Origin: Pseudomonas sp. B6002
GTDB taxonomy: Bacteria; Pseudomonadota; Gammaproteobacteria; Pseudomonadales; Pseudomonadaceae
Assembly (NCBI RefSeq): GCF_013385985.1
Contig: NZ_JACAOY010000011.1
Span: 107,039 to 171,038, forward strand
Direction of reading: 5' to 3'
Length of the DNA stretch: 64,000 nucleotides
This document shows, piece after piece, positions 8,829 through 17,354 of the stretch. A program made the position numbers and the translations under genes. The notes below the pieces were generated by a model. It did not search any database and had not been told where the DNA came from. It was given only the letters and a program-made list of their open reading frames with translations. Positions within the stretch are counted from its first letter, which is position 1. The number at the start of each line of letters is the position of its first letter.

Positions 8829-9371
8829 GTGAATGCTCCCGTTGCCCCACTTATCGACCACGACCTCGGCAACCGCATGATCAAAGTCGACCATGCCGGA
8901 GAGCATGGCGCGATCTGCATCTACAGCGGCCAACTGTTCATGGCGCGTTTTTTTGCGCGCAGCATGGTGGCCGAACTGCAGGAGTTTCTCTCCCACGAGC
9001 GCCGCCACCGCGCAGTGTTCCAGGCCGAGTTGCAACGCCGCGCTTACCGTCGCTGCCGCAGTTATTGGCTGTGTGGCCTGGGTGGCCTGGTGCTGGGGTT
9101 GGTGACTGGCCTGTGCGGGCGCAAGGCGATTGTCGCCACGACGGTCGCGGTCGAAAGCGTGGTGCTCAAGCATCTGGCCCATCAACTGCACACCTTGCAG
9201 GGCATCGACCCCTTGGCGGTGGCTGCTATTGCGTCCATCGTCGAGGAAGAACAACACCATCATGACCACTCGGCCGCGCAGATTGATGAGCGCGACCCGT
9301 GGTTCCGGGCGCTGGCGCCGGTGGTCACGGCATGGACCGAAACCGTGATCTGGATGGGCATGCGCTCCTGA
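8829..9371 (+). CDS. COQ7-like (demethoxyubiquinone hydroxylase family) diiron protein
   Basis: About 180 aa from a GTG at 8829; the true start is uncertain (an ATG at 8877 is also possible). The ferritin-like diiron pattern of COQ7 is complete: E in KVDHAGEHGAICIYSGQ, E..H in LSHERRHRAVFQ, E in AVESVVLKHLAHQL and E..H in IVEEEQHHH. A hydrophobic stretch (YWLCGLGGLVLGLVTGL) could anchor it to the membrane as in COQ7. The classical enzyme hydroxylates demethoxyubiquinone late in ubiquinone synthesis. In Pseudomonas I recall the housekeeping coq7 in a different neighbourhood, so this may be a paralogue. A small cytochrome c follows 38 bp downstream, hinting at a linked redox job. Confidence 0.78.
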   Translation: MNAPVAPLIDHDLGNRMIKVDHAGEHGAICIYSGQLFMARFFARSMVAELQEFLSHERRHRAVFQAELQRRAYRRCRSYWLCGLGGLVLGLVTGLCGRKAIVATTVAVESVVLKHLAHQLHTLQGIDPLAVAAIASIVEEEQHHHDHSAAQIDERDPWFRALAPVVTAWTETVIWMGMRS

Positions 9372-9409
9372 TTGGGCATAATGACCGCTACCTTGATGTG
9401 GAGCCTTCC

Positions 9410-9784
9410 ATGAAACGCCTCGCCTTGTTGACCCTTGCCATGATCCTCAGCGCGCCGGCCTTCGCCGCCGGCGATGCCGAGGCCGGTGGCAAGCTCTTCA
9501 CCAAGACCTGCGGCGGCTGCCATAGCATCGGCGAAGGTGCACGCGGCGGCTTCGGGCCTCAGCTCAACGGCATCATCGACCGCCCGGCCGGCACCACCAC
9601 CGACTATCAATATTCCGACGCGATGAAGAACTCGGGCGTGGTCTGGACCCGCGACAAACTCGCCGCCTACATCGAGGCACCAAAGAAAGTCGTCAGCGGC
9701 ACGCGCATGATTTTCTGGGGGATCAGCGACCAGGAAAAAATCCAGGACATCCTGGCGTACCTCGAGACATTCCAGGCCAAGTGA
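9410..9784 (+). CDS. Monoheme class I cytochrome c
   Basis: A 124-aa periplasmic cytochrome. The signal peptide (MKRLALLTLAMILSAPAFAA) is followed by the heme-binding CGGCH and, near the C-terminus, GTRMIFWGI, which supplies the axial methionine as in cytochrome c2/c550 types. It lies just behind the COQ7-like gene and ends at a stop codon that abuts the convergent stop of the LtaS-like gene. It probably carries electrons in the periplasm; its partners are unknown. Confidence 0.92.
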   Translation: MKRLALLTLAMILSAPAFAAGDAEAGGKLFTKTCGGCHSIGEGARGGFGPQLNGIIDRPAGTTTDYQYSDAMKNSGVVWTRDKLAAYIEAPKKVVSGTRMIFWGISDQEKIQDILAYLETFQAK

Positions 9785-11806
9785 TCACTCGCGCACATTC
9801 CTGAACAGCATCAGCCGCGCACTCTCATGCAGCCCGCGCGTCAGCCCCTGCAGGCGCTCGAACTCTTCGGGATGTTGCTGCGCCACGTCTTCCCTCGGTG
9901 TTTGCGACGCCAGGTCGTGCAGGGTGGGTGAACTGCCGTCGTGCTGCATCTGCAGCAGGAAGTCCTTGGTCACGCCACCAATCACCGGGAACGTGCCCTC
10001 CTGCAACACCAGCGGCACCATGCGTTCGCCCTCGGGCGCGGGTTGCTGGATGTCGCGGCCCATGGCGCCATTGCGAAACGGCACGCCCGCCATACCGGCG
10101 ACGGTGGGCAACAGGTCGGCCAGGCCCACGGCGTCTTCGATCACCCGGGGCGCCAGGCCCGGGGCATGAATCAGCAGCGGTACGTTATTGCTCTCCAAAC
10201 CCAGCTGTTCGAAGGCCGGTGCCATGTGCGGGATCTGGCTGATGCGGGTGTTGTGGTCGCCGAAGAACACAAAGATGCTGTTGTCGTACCAGCCACCGGC
10301 CTTGGCGATGTCCATCAGGCGCCCGATGTTGTAGTCCAGCAAGCGCACGGCCTGGTACTGCTCGACGCTGCGGGAGCCAGCCGCCTGCACCTGTTCCAGC
10401 GTCACGTCGCTTACCTGGAACCCGTCGTTGTGTTTGGGGATGGTGAACGGTCGGTGATTGCCTGAGGTTTGCAGGAAGGCAAAGAACGGCTGGCCGTCGG
10501 GCACGGCTTGCAGCAGCGCGTCGCTTTCCTTGAACAGGTCCAGGTCGGAGATGCCCCACACATCCACCCGTGGCGAGCGCCAGTGGCTTTCTTCAAACAA
10601 CTGCACGCCGTCGATGCTCTGGCGGATCAGCGCGTTGATGTTCGCCCAGCCGGCGTTGCCGCCAATCATGTAGAACTTCTGGTAACCCTCGAACGCGTTG
10701 ATCAGCGTGTGTTGCCGCGTGATCAGCGGGTTGCGCGTGGCCGTCTCCTGGCGGGTCACGTCCGGTACGCCGGTGATGCTCGCCCACACCGTCTTGGCGG
10801 TGCCAGTGACGGGCACGTAGAAGTGTTTGAAAAACAGGCTTTGCGTGGCCAGTTTGTCCAGGTTCGGCGTGGGGTTGAGCGGGTTGCCATAGGCCCCCAC
10901 GGCGCTGGTGCCGAGGGATTCGAGCATCACAAAGACGATGTTGGGCGGCTGGCTGCCGGCCAGGCGATAGGGCTGCACGCCTTGCTCGCGGATGAAGTTC
11001 AGTTGCGCTGCGTCAGGTTGATTGACGCCCAGGTAGTGGGCGACTTGCGGGTACAGCTCGCGCACTTTGGTTTCATCGAACTGCGACTGGCCGACCTTGA
11101 GTGTGTCGTATAAAAACAGCACCGGGTTCAAACCCACGGCGGCCACTTGGCTGTTGCCGGAAAAGAACGCATCGCTCCAGCGCAGCGGTACCGGGTTCTC
11201 CAGGTTGAGGTTAGCCACGCGGCCGAGCAGGGCCAGCAGCACGGTGATCACGCCGACCACTGAAACGGCGACCAGCATCGGCTTGCCGATGGCCTTGGGT
11301 TCGCGGTCCAGGGTGATTCGTTCCAGGCACACCAACGCCCACACCCACAGCGCCACGGCGGCCAGCCAACAGGCAGTTATCCACAGCACCGGGTAGGTTT
11401 CCCACACCATCTGCCGAGAAATCTGCGCGTCTTGCAGGTAACGCAGCACCGTCGCGTTGATGCGCACGCCGAGGTAGGCGTAGTGGCCGAAGTCGATGAT
11501 GTACACCAGGCCGACCACGGCCAGCGCTATCACCAGATAACCCCGCGCCAGCCAGCGCAGGGCGGGCAGGGTGGTGAGGTTCCAGCGCGGCAGCCACGCC
11601 AGCACGGCCAGCGGCAGCAGGATCAGTACCGCCAGGCGCAGGTCGAAACGCAGGCCGATACCTAGGGTTTCCAGCAGCGCTGGCGTGTTGAACCCGAGGC
11701 CCGAAAAGCCCACCACAAACACCAGCCGCAAGGCGGCCAGCAACACAAACACCAACCCGATCGCGCCCACGCCGTAGCGCAGGCGGCGTGATTGCAACGC
11801 ACTCAT
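9785..11806 (-). CDS. LTA-synthase-like sulfatase family membrane protein (phosphoglycerol/phosphoethanolamine transferase type)
   Basis: About 673 aa. The N-terminal ~220 residues hold about five membrane helices (for example VGAIGLVFVLLAALRLVFVV). A periplasmic sulfatase-fold domain follows, starting PPNIVFVMLESLGTSAVG. The nucleophile threonine lies in VTGTAKTVWASITG and a metal-binding block is FVFFGDHNTR. Relatives move phosphoglycerol or phosphoethanolamine onto envelope glycans or lipids. ATG at 11806 is preceded by GGGGA; an in-frame ATG at 11818 is the alternative. It is the last gene of a leftward cluster with a sialidase-like and a membrane protein. In a Gram-negative it is not making true lipoteichoic acid; periplasmic glucan or LPS decoration is the more likely role. 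Confidence 0.87.
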   Translation of the reverse strand: MSALQSRRLRYGVGAIGLVFVLLAALRLVFVVGFSGLGFNTPALLETLGIGLRFDLRLAVLILLPLAVLAWLPRWNLTTLPALRWLARGYLVIALAVVGLVYIIDFGHYAYLGVRINATVLRYLQDAQISRQMVWETYPVLWITACWLAAVALWVWALVCLERITLDREPKAIGKPMLVAVSVVGVITVLLALLGRVANLNLENPVPLRWSDAFFSGNSQVAAVGLNPVLFLYDTLKVGQSQFDETKVRELYPQVAHYLGVNQPDAAQLNFIREQGVQPYRLAGSQPPNIVFVMLESLGTSAVGAYGNPLNPTPNLDKLATQSLFFKHFYVPVTGTAKTVWASITGVPDVTRQETATRNPLITRQHTLINAFEGYQKFYMIGGNAGWANINALIRQSIDGVQLFEESHWRSPRVDVWGISDLDLFKESDALLQAVPDGQPFFAFLQTSGNHRPFTIPKHNDGFQVSDVTLEQVQAAGSRSVEQYQAVRLLDYNIGRLMDIAKAGGWYDNSIFVFFGDHNTRISQIPHMAPAFEQLGLESNNVPLLIHAPGLAPRVIEDAVGLADLLPTVAGMAGVPFRNGAMGRDIQQPAPEGERMVPLVLQEGTFPVIGGVTKDFLLQMQHDGSSPTLHDLASQTPREDVAQQHPEEFERLQGLTRGLHESARLMLFRNVRE

Positions 11807-11841
11807 TTTTATCCCCATTCTTTAAATCGACGCAGTCTCAA

Positions 11842-11931
11842 TGTGGGAGCGGGCTTGCCCGCGAAAGCGGTGTATCAGTGCCAAATATGTAGCCTGACAC
11901 TGCGCATTCGTGAGCAAGCCCACTCCCACAG
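11842..11931. repeat. REP pair (inverted)
   Basis: Two inverted REP units: TGTGGGAGCGGGCTTGCCCG from 11842, and its degenerate mirror ending GCAAGCCCACTCCCACA at about 11914-11930. The right unit lies inside the 3' end of the membrane-protein ORF and supplies its last residues. Confidence 0.8.
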
Positions 11932-12486
11932 TTTGAGTTGCATGAATCCCGCGATGACGCAGTAGCCCGCCAACAGCGGGTCTACCAGATAATCCCAATA
12001 GTTTTCCGACGCCTTGAGCCGCAACGCGAACGCCAACGTGCCCACCGCCAACATCCACACCGCCAACGAATGGCGCAGCCACAGCATCAGCAGCGCTGCC
12101 GCACCCACCAGCCCAATCATCGGCCGAGGGTTGAACCCCCAGCGATACGGGTCCACATACGTCAGCCCCAGGGTGGCTGGATACAGCAGCAGGCTCAGCC
12201 CGCCAAACAGCACCAGCAGTTGCAGCTTTTGTGGGCAATGCAGCGGTTGCAATACACCCAACCGGCACAGCGCAACCCACGCCAGCAACACCAACGTGCT
12301 GAACGCCAGGTCATCGGTAAAGCTGCGCACATACGCCGCCAGGGGCAGTTCATTCACCGGCATAACACTGAGCACCACTAATACTGGCAGTAGCCATGGG
12401 CGCCACTTTGCGGTGAATCGAAACGTGCTCAAGAGCACAAACCCCAACAGCACAAAACTCAAATGCGCCTGCCATAAAGCAGTCAT
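11875..12486 (-). CDS. Hypothetical polytopic membrane protein
   Basis: About 203 aa with six or so hydrophobic helices (LSFVLLGFVLLSTFRF, WLLPVLVVLSVM, LQLLVLFGGLSLLLYPATLGLTYVDPYRWGF and others). A conserved-looking YVDPYRWGFNPRPM loop sits mid-protein. The ATG at 12486 shares a base with the stop of the sialidase-like gene (TGATG), so the two are translationally coupled. The extreme C-terminus (about CSRMRSVRLHIWH) is encoded by a REP element and is probably not ancestral. I do not recognise a family; position suggests it works with the sialidase-like protein and the LtaS-like transferase in the envelope. Confidence 0.75.
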   Translation of the reverse strand: MTALWQAHLSFVLLGFVLLSTFRFTAKWRPWLLPVLVVLSVMPVNELPLAAYVRSFTDDLAFSTLVLLAWVALCRLGVLQPLHCPQKLQLLVLFGGLSLLLYPATLGLTYVDPYRWGFNPRPMIGLVGAAALLMLWLRHSLAVWMLAVGTLAFALRLKASENYWDYLVDPLLAGYCVIAGFMQLKLWEWACSRMRSVRLHIWH

Positions 12487-13754
12487 CACAAACGCTCCGC
12501 CAGCCAGGCTTCGTTGAAGCTGACATGTTTGATAAAGGTGTTATTCCACGAGTACACCACGTGGTACATGCCGTCCGGGCTGCGGCTGAAATACGGGTAC
12601 TCGTACTCAAAATCGCAGCCACGGGGTTTGCACACGCGGTAATCCAGGTTGCTCAGGAAACGTTGTTCCAGCGGCAGACGCTTGGCACCGCTGGAGGCGC
12701 GGAAGCCCTCGCCGATGATGGCCTTGTACGCCTCGGGGGTGAACGGTTGGCCGAGCGGGTCGGGGGACTGGTCCAGCTCGACCACGGTGCGCCATTGGCT
12801 GAGCTGGGCGTCGGTGCCGTAGAGGCTGAGTTTGAAGCGGCCGTCCTGCAGGTCGTTGAGGGCCACCAGCAAACCGTCGTCCTCGGTGGCCACGGCCGCG
12901 AGCGACGAGTTGGGGTTGGCCGGTTCCAGCGGGTACGGCTCGCTCCAGGTTTGCCCGGCATCTTCGGTGCGGCTGGCGAGTACGCGGTGATGGGTTTCAC
13001 CGGCGTAGCGCAGCATCGCCACGGCGCGTTGGCCGTCCTGGGGCACGATGGTCGGTTGCAGCGAATGTTTGCCCCGGCTGATGCGGAATTTATCGATCAC
13101 TGCCCCGTCGGCACTCAAGTACAGGTACTCGGCAAACTTGCCCATGAACTCGTGGTACACCGGCAAGCCAATCGAGCCGTCCGCATGGAACACGGGCGCG
13201 GCGCGCACCAGCGTACTGATGTTGAAGAACGGCGAGGTCACCAACTGCTTGGGTGCCGACCAGGTGGCACCCAAGTCTTCCGACACCATCAGATTGATCG
13301 CACTGGTGGCCCAGCCGCCGACCGACACCGACACGTAAAACATCCACAGGCGTTTGTCCGGCCCCAGGGCGATCACCGGGTTGCCGAGCTTGCGGATATA
13401 GCGCTGCGTGCCGTCGCGGGTACTTTCCCGCGTGGCCAGTACCTGCTCGGCGCCCCATTCGCCGCTGTGCGCATCAAAGCGTGCGCTGCGCACCTGCACA
13501 TCGGCGGCGCCCTCGCGGGAGCCGGCAAACCACACGGCCATCAGGTCGCCGCCAGGCAGTGCGGTGACGGATGACGCGTGCACAAAATCGGTGAGCTGCG
13601 AAGACACAAAACGACTGCTGTACTGCGGAGCCGCTGCCACCTTGGCGGTGTTCGGGCTGGCCTGTGCAAAAGGTGCCAGCATATGGGGCGGATGGCTCAG
13701 CCAGGCGGCGAGAAATACCCCCAGCAGGCTGCAGATCAATAAGGCGGAGCGCAT
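12486..13754 (-). CDS. Sialidase-like (BNR/Asp-box) exported protein
   Basis: About 422 aa with an N-terminal signal or anchor helix (MRSALLICSLLGVFLAAWL). A six-bladed propeller is indicated by Asp-box repeats: SEDLGATWSAP, SRTEDAGQTWSEP and FSRSPDGMYHVVYSW, plus the early block LMAVWFAGSREGAADV. Similar blocks occur in exo-alpha-sialidase/neuraminidase families and in related glycan-binding propellers. I cannot confirm the full sialidase arginine triad, so calling it an active sialidase would be too strong. ATG 13754 is chosen because it begins the signal peptide. It lies 22 bp behind the cytochrome b gene and overlaps the next gene by one base. Confidence 0.82.
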   Translation of the reverse strand: MRSALLICSLLGVFLAAWLSHPPHMLAPFAQASPNTAKVAAAPQYSSRFVSSQLTDFVHASSVTALPGGDLMAVWFAGSREGAADVQVRSARFDAHSGEWGAEQVLATRESTRDGTQRYIRKLGNPVIALGPDKRLWMFYVSVSVGGWATSAINLMVSEDLGATWSAPKQLVTSPFFNISTLVRAAPVFHADGSIGLPVYHEFMGKFAEYLYLSADGAVIDKFRISRGKHSLQPTIVPQDGQRAVAMLRYAGETHHRVLASRTEDAGQTWSEPYPLEPANPNSSLAAVATEDDGLLVALNDLQDGRFKLSLYGTDAQLSQWRTVVELDQSPDPLGQPFTPEAYKAIIGEGFRASSGAKRLPLEQRFLSNLDYRVCKPRGCDFEYEYPYFSRSPDGMYHVVYSWNNTFIKHVSFNEAWLAERL

Positions 13755-13776
13755 AGGGAACCTGTCTGGAAAAGGA

Positions 13777-14322
13777 TTACTGCACAGGCTCATCCGGCAG
13801 GCGCTTCCTGCGACCGGTGAGCATGGATAACGGCAGGTTGTCCCGCACCTGGACACTTTCAAACAGCGCCGCCAGTACATGCACACCTACCAAACCGAGC
13901 AGCACATTGGCCGCCGTTTCGTGCAGTTGCAGCGGCCAGTCGGCGCCCCACAAGGCATCGACTTCCTGCATCAGGAAGCCACTGACGCCGAGGGTCAGCA
14001 GCGCGAGCAACATCAACAGCATCACCAGGGCGCCAATGGGCGAATGGCCCAGACGATGCTGTGGCCGGCCCTTGAGCAGTGAGTGCGCGTGGGCTTTCAG
14101 GCGCGCGGGTGTCGGCCAAAAATCTGCCCAACGCGCGCTGCGTGGCCCGACAAATCCCCACACCGTCCGCACCAGCAGCCAGGCCATGGCGTAGTAGCCC
14201 AGCCAGACGTGCCAGTCATCGCCAGCCTCATTGAAGAAGTAATTGGCGATGAAGACCCCGGCGATAGACACATGAAACAGCCTCACCAGCGGGTCCCACA
14301 GGCGCAGGGATTGCTCTGGCAT
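13777..14322 (-). CDS. Cytochrome b561-type (cytochrome b/b6 domain) membrane protein
   Basis: About 181 aa with four membrane helices. Candidate heme histidines lie in LVRLFHVSIAGVFIANYFF, DDWHVWLGYYAMAW, PLQLHETAANVL and GLVGVHVLAALFES. This is the Ni/Fe-hydrogenase-cytochrome-b-like family that often pairs with PepSY proteins. The ATG overlaps the PepSY stop (TGATG). It likely passes electrons between quinols and a periplasmic partner; the partner is not evident. Confidence 0.9.
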   Translation of the reverse strand: MPEQSLRLWDPLVRLFHVSIAGVFIANYFFNEAGDDWHVWLGYYAMAWLLVRTVWGFVGPRSARWADFWPTPARLKAHAHSLLKGRPQHRLGHSPIGALVMLLMLLALLTLGVSGFLMQEVDALWGADWPLQLHETAANVLLGLVGVHVLAALFESVQVRDNLPLSMLTGRRKRLPDEPVQ

Positions 14323-14588
14323 CAGCCCTTGATCTCAGTCTTCACTGCCTTGCCGGTGACGGGGTCGTGGTAGATCTCGACCTTGCGTTTGTCTTTGTCG
14401 AAGCCGTAGATCTCGTAGCAGTTGCCGTCGGTGACCTTGAACTTGCTGATTTCGTAACCTTGCGCCTTGAGCTTGTCCTGGAAGGCTTGCTGGTCTTGCC
14501 ATTGCGAGCGCTCCGCGGTGGTGCACTGTGGGCCGGCAACGGCCAGGGGGCTGGCGAGAATCAGGGACAGCAGGAGAATTTTGCGCAT
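14322..14588 (-). CDS. PepSY domain-containing periplasmic protein
   Basis: An 88-aa secreted protein. The signal peptide MRKILLLSLILASPLAVA is followed by a PepSY-like fold (LKAQGYEISKFKVTDGNCYEIYGFDKDKRKVEIYHDPVTGK). One cysteine pair (GPQCTT and DGNCYE) may form a disulfide. It leads the leftward operon and is coupled to the cytochrome b gene. It faces the response-regulator gene across about 150 bp. PepSY proteins next to OmpR-type two-component systems are a recurrent Pseudomonas layout, so regulation by that system is a reasonable inference. Confidence 0.88.
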   Translation of the reverse strand: MRKILLLSLILASPLAVAGPQCTTAERSQWQDQQAFQDKLKAQGYEISKFKVTDGNCYEIYGFDKDKRKVEIYHDPVTGKAVKTEIKG

Positions 14589-14735
14589 GGAAAAGCTCTC
14601 GGCGTTTGTAGGAGATTTCACAGTGCAAAACCAACCTTAGTGCAACCTTAGTTGGCAACGAGCCGTAACATCTTTAGCGGAATCGCCCGCGCCAGAACCC
14701 GGCATGATGCCGCCGTTTCCTACAGAGATTTTGCT

Positions 14736-15398
14736 ATGCGCCTACTCCTTGTCGAAGATGATCGTGCCCTCGGCCAGGGGATTCGTGTGGCGTTGGGCGC
14801 CGAAGGCTACACCCTGGATTGGTTGCAGGACGGCGTGGCCGCCCTGCATGCCCTGCGCACGGAAAATTTCGACCTGTTGCTGCTCGACCTCGGCCTGCCA
14901 CGCCTCGATGGCTTGGACCTGTTGCAGCAATTGCGCGCCGAACAACATGACCTGCCGGTGCTGATCCTCACTGCCCGCGACGGCACCGCCGAGCGCATTG
15001 CCGGGTTGGACGCGGGCGCCGATGACTACCTGATCAAGCCGTTCGATGTGGAAGAACTCAAGGCCCGCGTGCGTGCTTTGTTGCGCCGCAGCCAGGGCCG
15101 TGCGCAACCGATGCTGGAGCATGCTGGCATCAGCCTCGACCCGGCCACGCAGCAGGTGCGTTATGGGGATGAAGAAGTCGTCGTGACGCCGATGGAGTAC
15201 CAACTGCTGCACCAATTGATGGTGCGCCCTGGCAAAGTGGTGACCCGTGAACGGCTGTCCCGTGCGCTGTATGGCTGGCAGGACCGGGTCGAGAGCAACA
15301 CGCTGGAGGTGTTGATTCACAACCTGCGCAAAAAGTTATCCACCGAGCTGATCCGCACCGTGCGTGGCGTGGGTTATGTGTTGGTGCTCAAGCCATGA
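14736..15398 (+). CDS. OmpR-family response regulator
   Basis: A 220-aa two-domain regulator. The receiver has D8-D9 (VEDDR), phospho-acceptor D51 (LLLLDLGLPRLDG), T (LTARD) and K (YLIKPF). The winged-helix DNA-binding domain has YQLLHQLMVRPGKVVTRERL and EVLIHNLRKKL. It resembles the QseB/PmrA/TctD group. The ATG at 14736 is the family start. The gene overlaps the kinase gene by four bases (ATGA) and is divergent from the PepSY operon. Confidence 0.95.
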   Translation: MRLLLVEDDRALGQGIRVALGAEGYTLDWLQDGVAALHALRTENFDLLLLDLGLPRLDGLDLLQQLRAEQHDLPVLILTARDGTAERIAGLDAGADDYLIKPFDVEELKARVRALLRRSQGRAQPMLEHAGISLDPATQQVRYGDEEVVVTPMEYQLLHQLMVRPGKVVTRERLSRALYGWQDRVESNTLEVLIHNLRKKLSTELIRTVRGVGYVLVLKP

Positions 15399-16747
15399 CC
15401 TCGGTTCGCGCGCGCATTTTGATCCCAGTGCTGGTGCTGATCCTGCTGGGGGACGCCCTGATCAGCTGGCTGGTGCTGCGCGACAGCCACCACGAAATCG
15501 AAGAAGTCTACGACGCTCAACTCGCACAAAGCGCACGTTTGCTGCAGGGTGTGTTGCGCCAGCGTGACCCTGGGGACGCTGATTGGGACCGCCTGCACCA
15601 GGCCTTTGACCAGGCCATGAGTCGCGTGGGCGAGGAGGGCGTGGCCCATCCCTATGAAACCCGCCTGACCTTCCAGGTGTGGAACAGCGCGGGTGAATTA
15701 CTCGTGCGCTCGGCCGAAGCGCCGGTGCTGAAGGCGCCACCGGCGACCCTCGGTTCCCACGACCTGATGGATAACGGTAATGACTGGTGCGCCTTCCTCC
15801 TGGCCGACCCGCAGCAGGGGCTGCTGATCTGGGTGGGCGAGCGCGACGACATCCGCCAGGACGTGATCCAGCGCATCATGCGCCACACGCTATGGCCCAC
15901 CCTGATTGGCGTGCCGTTGCTGGCGCTGCTGATCTGGCTGGTGATTGGCTGGGGGCTTGAGCCGTTGCGTGTCATGGCCCGATCGATCCGCGGCCGTACC
16001 ACTGACACGCTGCAGCCGTTGCAGCTCAAGCCGTTGCCCAGCGATCTGGAACCGATGCAAACGGCGCTGAATCGGGTGTTGGTGCAAATCGATGACCTGC
16101 TGGAGCGCGAGCGCCGTTTTATCGCCGATGCCGCCCATGAGCTGCGCACGCCGTTGGCCATCCTGCGTATTCATGCTCAGAACGCCCAAACTGCCGTTAC
16201 AGATGAGCAGCGGCGCGAGGCGTTGGATTTTCTGGTGAGCGGTGTGGACCGCGCAACGCGCATTGGTAGCCAATTGTTGACCATGGCGCGCATCGAACCG
16301 CACTTGAGCAATCCCGTGCGCAGTCGTGTGCAACTGACGGAACTGGTGCGGGAAGAACTCGCGGAGCTGACGCCCCTGGCGATGGAGAAGGGCGTGGAGT
16401 TGGTGCTTGAAGGCGAGGAAGCGTGCTGGGTGGAAACCGAACCGGTGGCGCTGGCGATTGCCCTGCAAAACCTGGTGACCAACGCGCTGAATTTTTCGCC
16501 AGAAGGCAGCGAAGTCAAAGTGATCATCGGCGCCTATTGCCTGAGTGTGGAAGACGCTGGGCCTGGCATTGATGAAGCGGAAATGGGGCGATTGGTGGAA
16601 CGCTTCTACAGCCGTGGCAATGCCAACGGCGCCGGGTTGGGGTTGGCGATTGTCGACATGATCGTCGGCAAGATTGGTTGCCGGCTGGTGTTGCAGAATC
16701 TGGAGCAGGGCGGGTTGAGTGCGCGGTTGGTGTTCGGCGAGCGTTGA
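15395..16747 (+). CDS. Sensor histidine kinase (QseC/PmrB-like)
   Basis: A 450-aa inner-membrane kinase. Membrane helices lie at about 8-28 and 166-187 and enclose a ~135-residue periplasmic sensor. A HAMP-like linker follows (EPLRVMARSIRGR). The H-box is FIADAAHELRTPLAIL with H248, the N-box NLVTNALNFSP, and G-boxes EDAGPGIDEAE and GAGLGLAIV. It is translationally coupled to the response regulator. The signal is unknown; this kinase family often responds to metals, cationic peptides or envelope stress. After it comes a 600-bp REP-rich gap. Confidence 0.95.
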   Translation: MTSVRARILIPVLVLILLGDALISWLVLRDSHHEIEEVYDAQLAQSARLLQGVLRQRDPGDADWDRLHQAFDQAMSRVGEEGVAHPYETRLTFQVWNSAGELLVRSAEAPVLKAPPATLGSHDLMDNGNDWCAFLLADPQQGLLIWVGERDDIRQDVIQRIMRHTLWPTLIGVPLLALLIWLVIGWGLEPLRVMARSIRGRTTDTLQPLQLKPLPSDLEPMQTALNRVLVQIDDLLERERRFIADAAHELRTPLAILRIHAQNAQTAVTDEQRREALDFLVSGVDRATRIGSQLLTMARIEPHLSNPVRSRVQLTELVREELAELTPLAMEKGVELVLEGEEACWVETEPVALAIALQNLVTNALNFSPEGSEVKVIIGAYCLSVEDAGPGIDEAEMGRLVERFYSRGNANGAGLGLAIVDMIVGKIGCRLVLQNLEQGGLSARLVFGER

Positions 16748-17354
16748 GGGTGGGGGCATTGCGGGCATTTTCGTTGCCTGACAGGCCGCTTTCGCAGCCT
16801 CGCTAAAGCTCGACAGCTCCCACAGGGGGCCGCGTAACGACGACGATCCACTGTAGGTGCTGGCTTGTCAGCGATGGCGGTGGGTCAGTTGCAACGCTGT
16901 TCACTGATGGATCGCTATCGCCGGCAAGCCGGCTCCTACAGTGAGGGCAGGTCAGCGGGTGTACTCGGTCAACTGTGGGCGTTTTTATGGCTGTCTTGAT
17001 GATGATTCTTTAAAACCTTTAAGACAGTTGCTCCCACAGGAATAGGTGCTACTGGCCGCGACGCTGATCAACTGTAGGAGCTGGCTTGCCAGCGATGGCG
17101 GTGGGTCAGTCACCGATGATGTGACAGATAAGCCCAGCTCCCACAGGAATAGGTACTGCTGGCCGCGACGCCGATCTAATGTGGGAGATGTCGAGCCCTG
17201 GCGAGGCTGCGAAGGGATCACCTCGGTAGGCCTGCCAAGCCACAACTCTTGCATCGCTGATTGCTTGAGCATCAGCCGCTTATTCGGTCCCAGCGGAACA
17301 AAATGTTTAAACTCGGGTCCAGTCTTCACTCTCATCCCCGATAAGGACATCCCC
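16748..17354. repeat. REP-rich intergenic region with near-duplicate blocks
   Basis: A 600-bp non-coding stretch. An inverted REP pair lies at about 16851-16943 (CTGTAGGTGCTGGCTTGTCA ... GCCGGCAAGCCGGCTCCTAC). A second REP lies at 17070-17098. The block CTCCCACAGGAATAGGT, then CTGGCCGCGACGC and GATC, occurs twice (from 17032 and from 17140), giving a tandem near-duplicate about 108 bp apart. The right end (17290-17354) should carry the promoter of the lipoprotein gene. I see no ORF here with a ribosome site or recognisable content. Confidence 0.75.

Noticed and set aside
12350-12622. 90-codon minus-strand ORF across the sialidase/membrane gene junction
   Set aside because: Out of frame with both supported genes, which are coupled at 12486.
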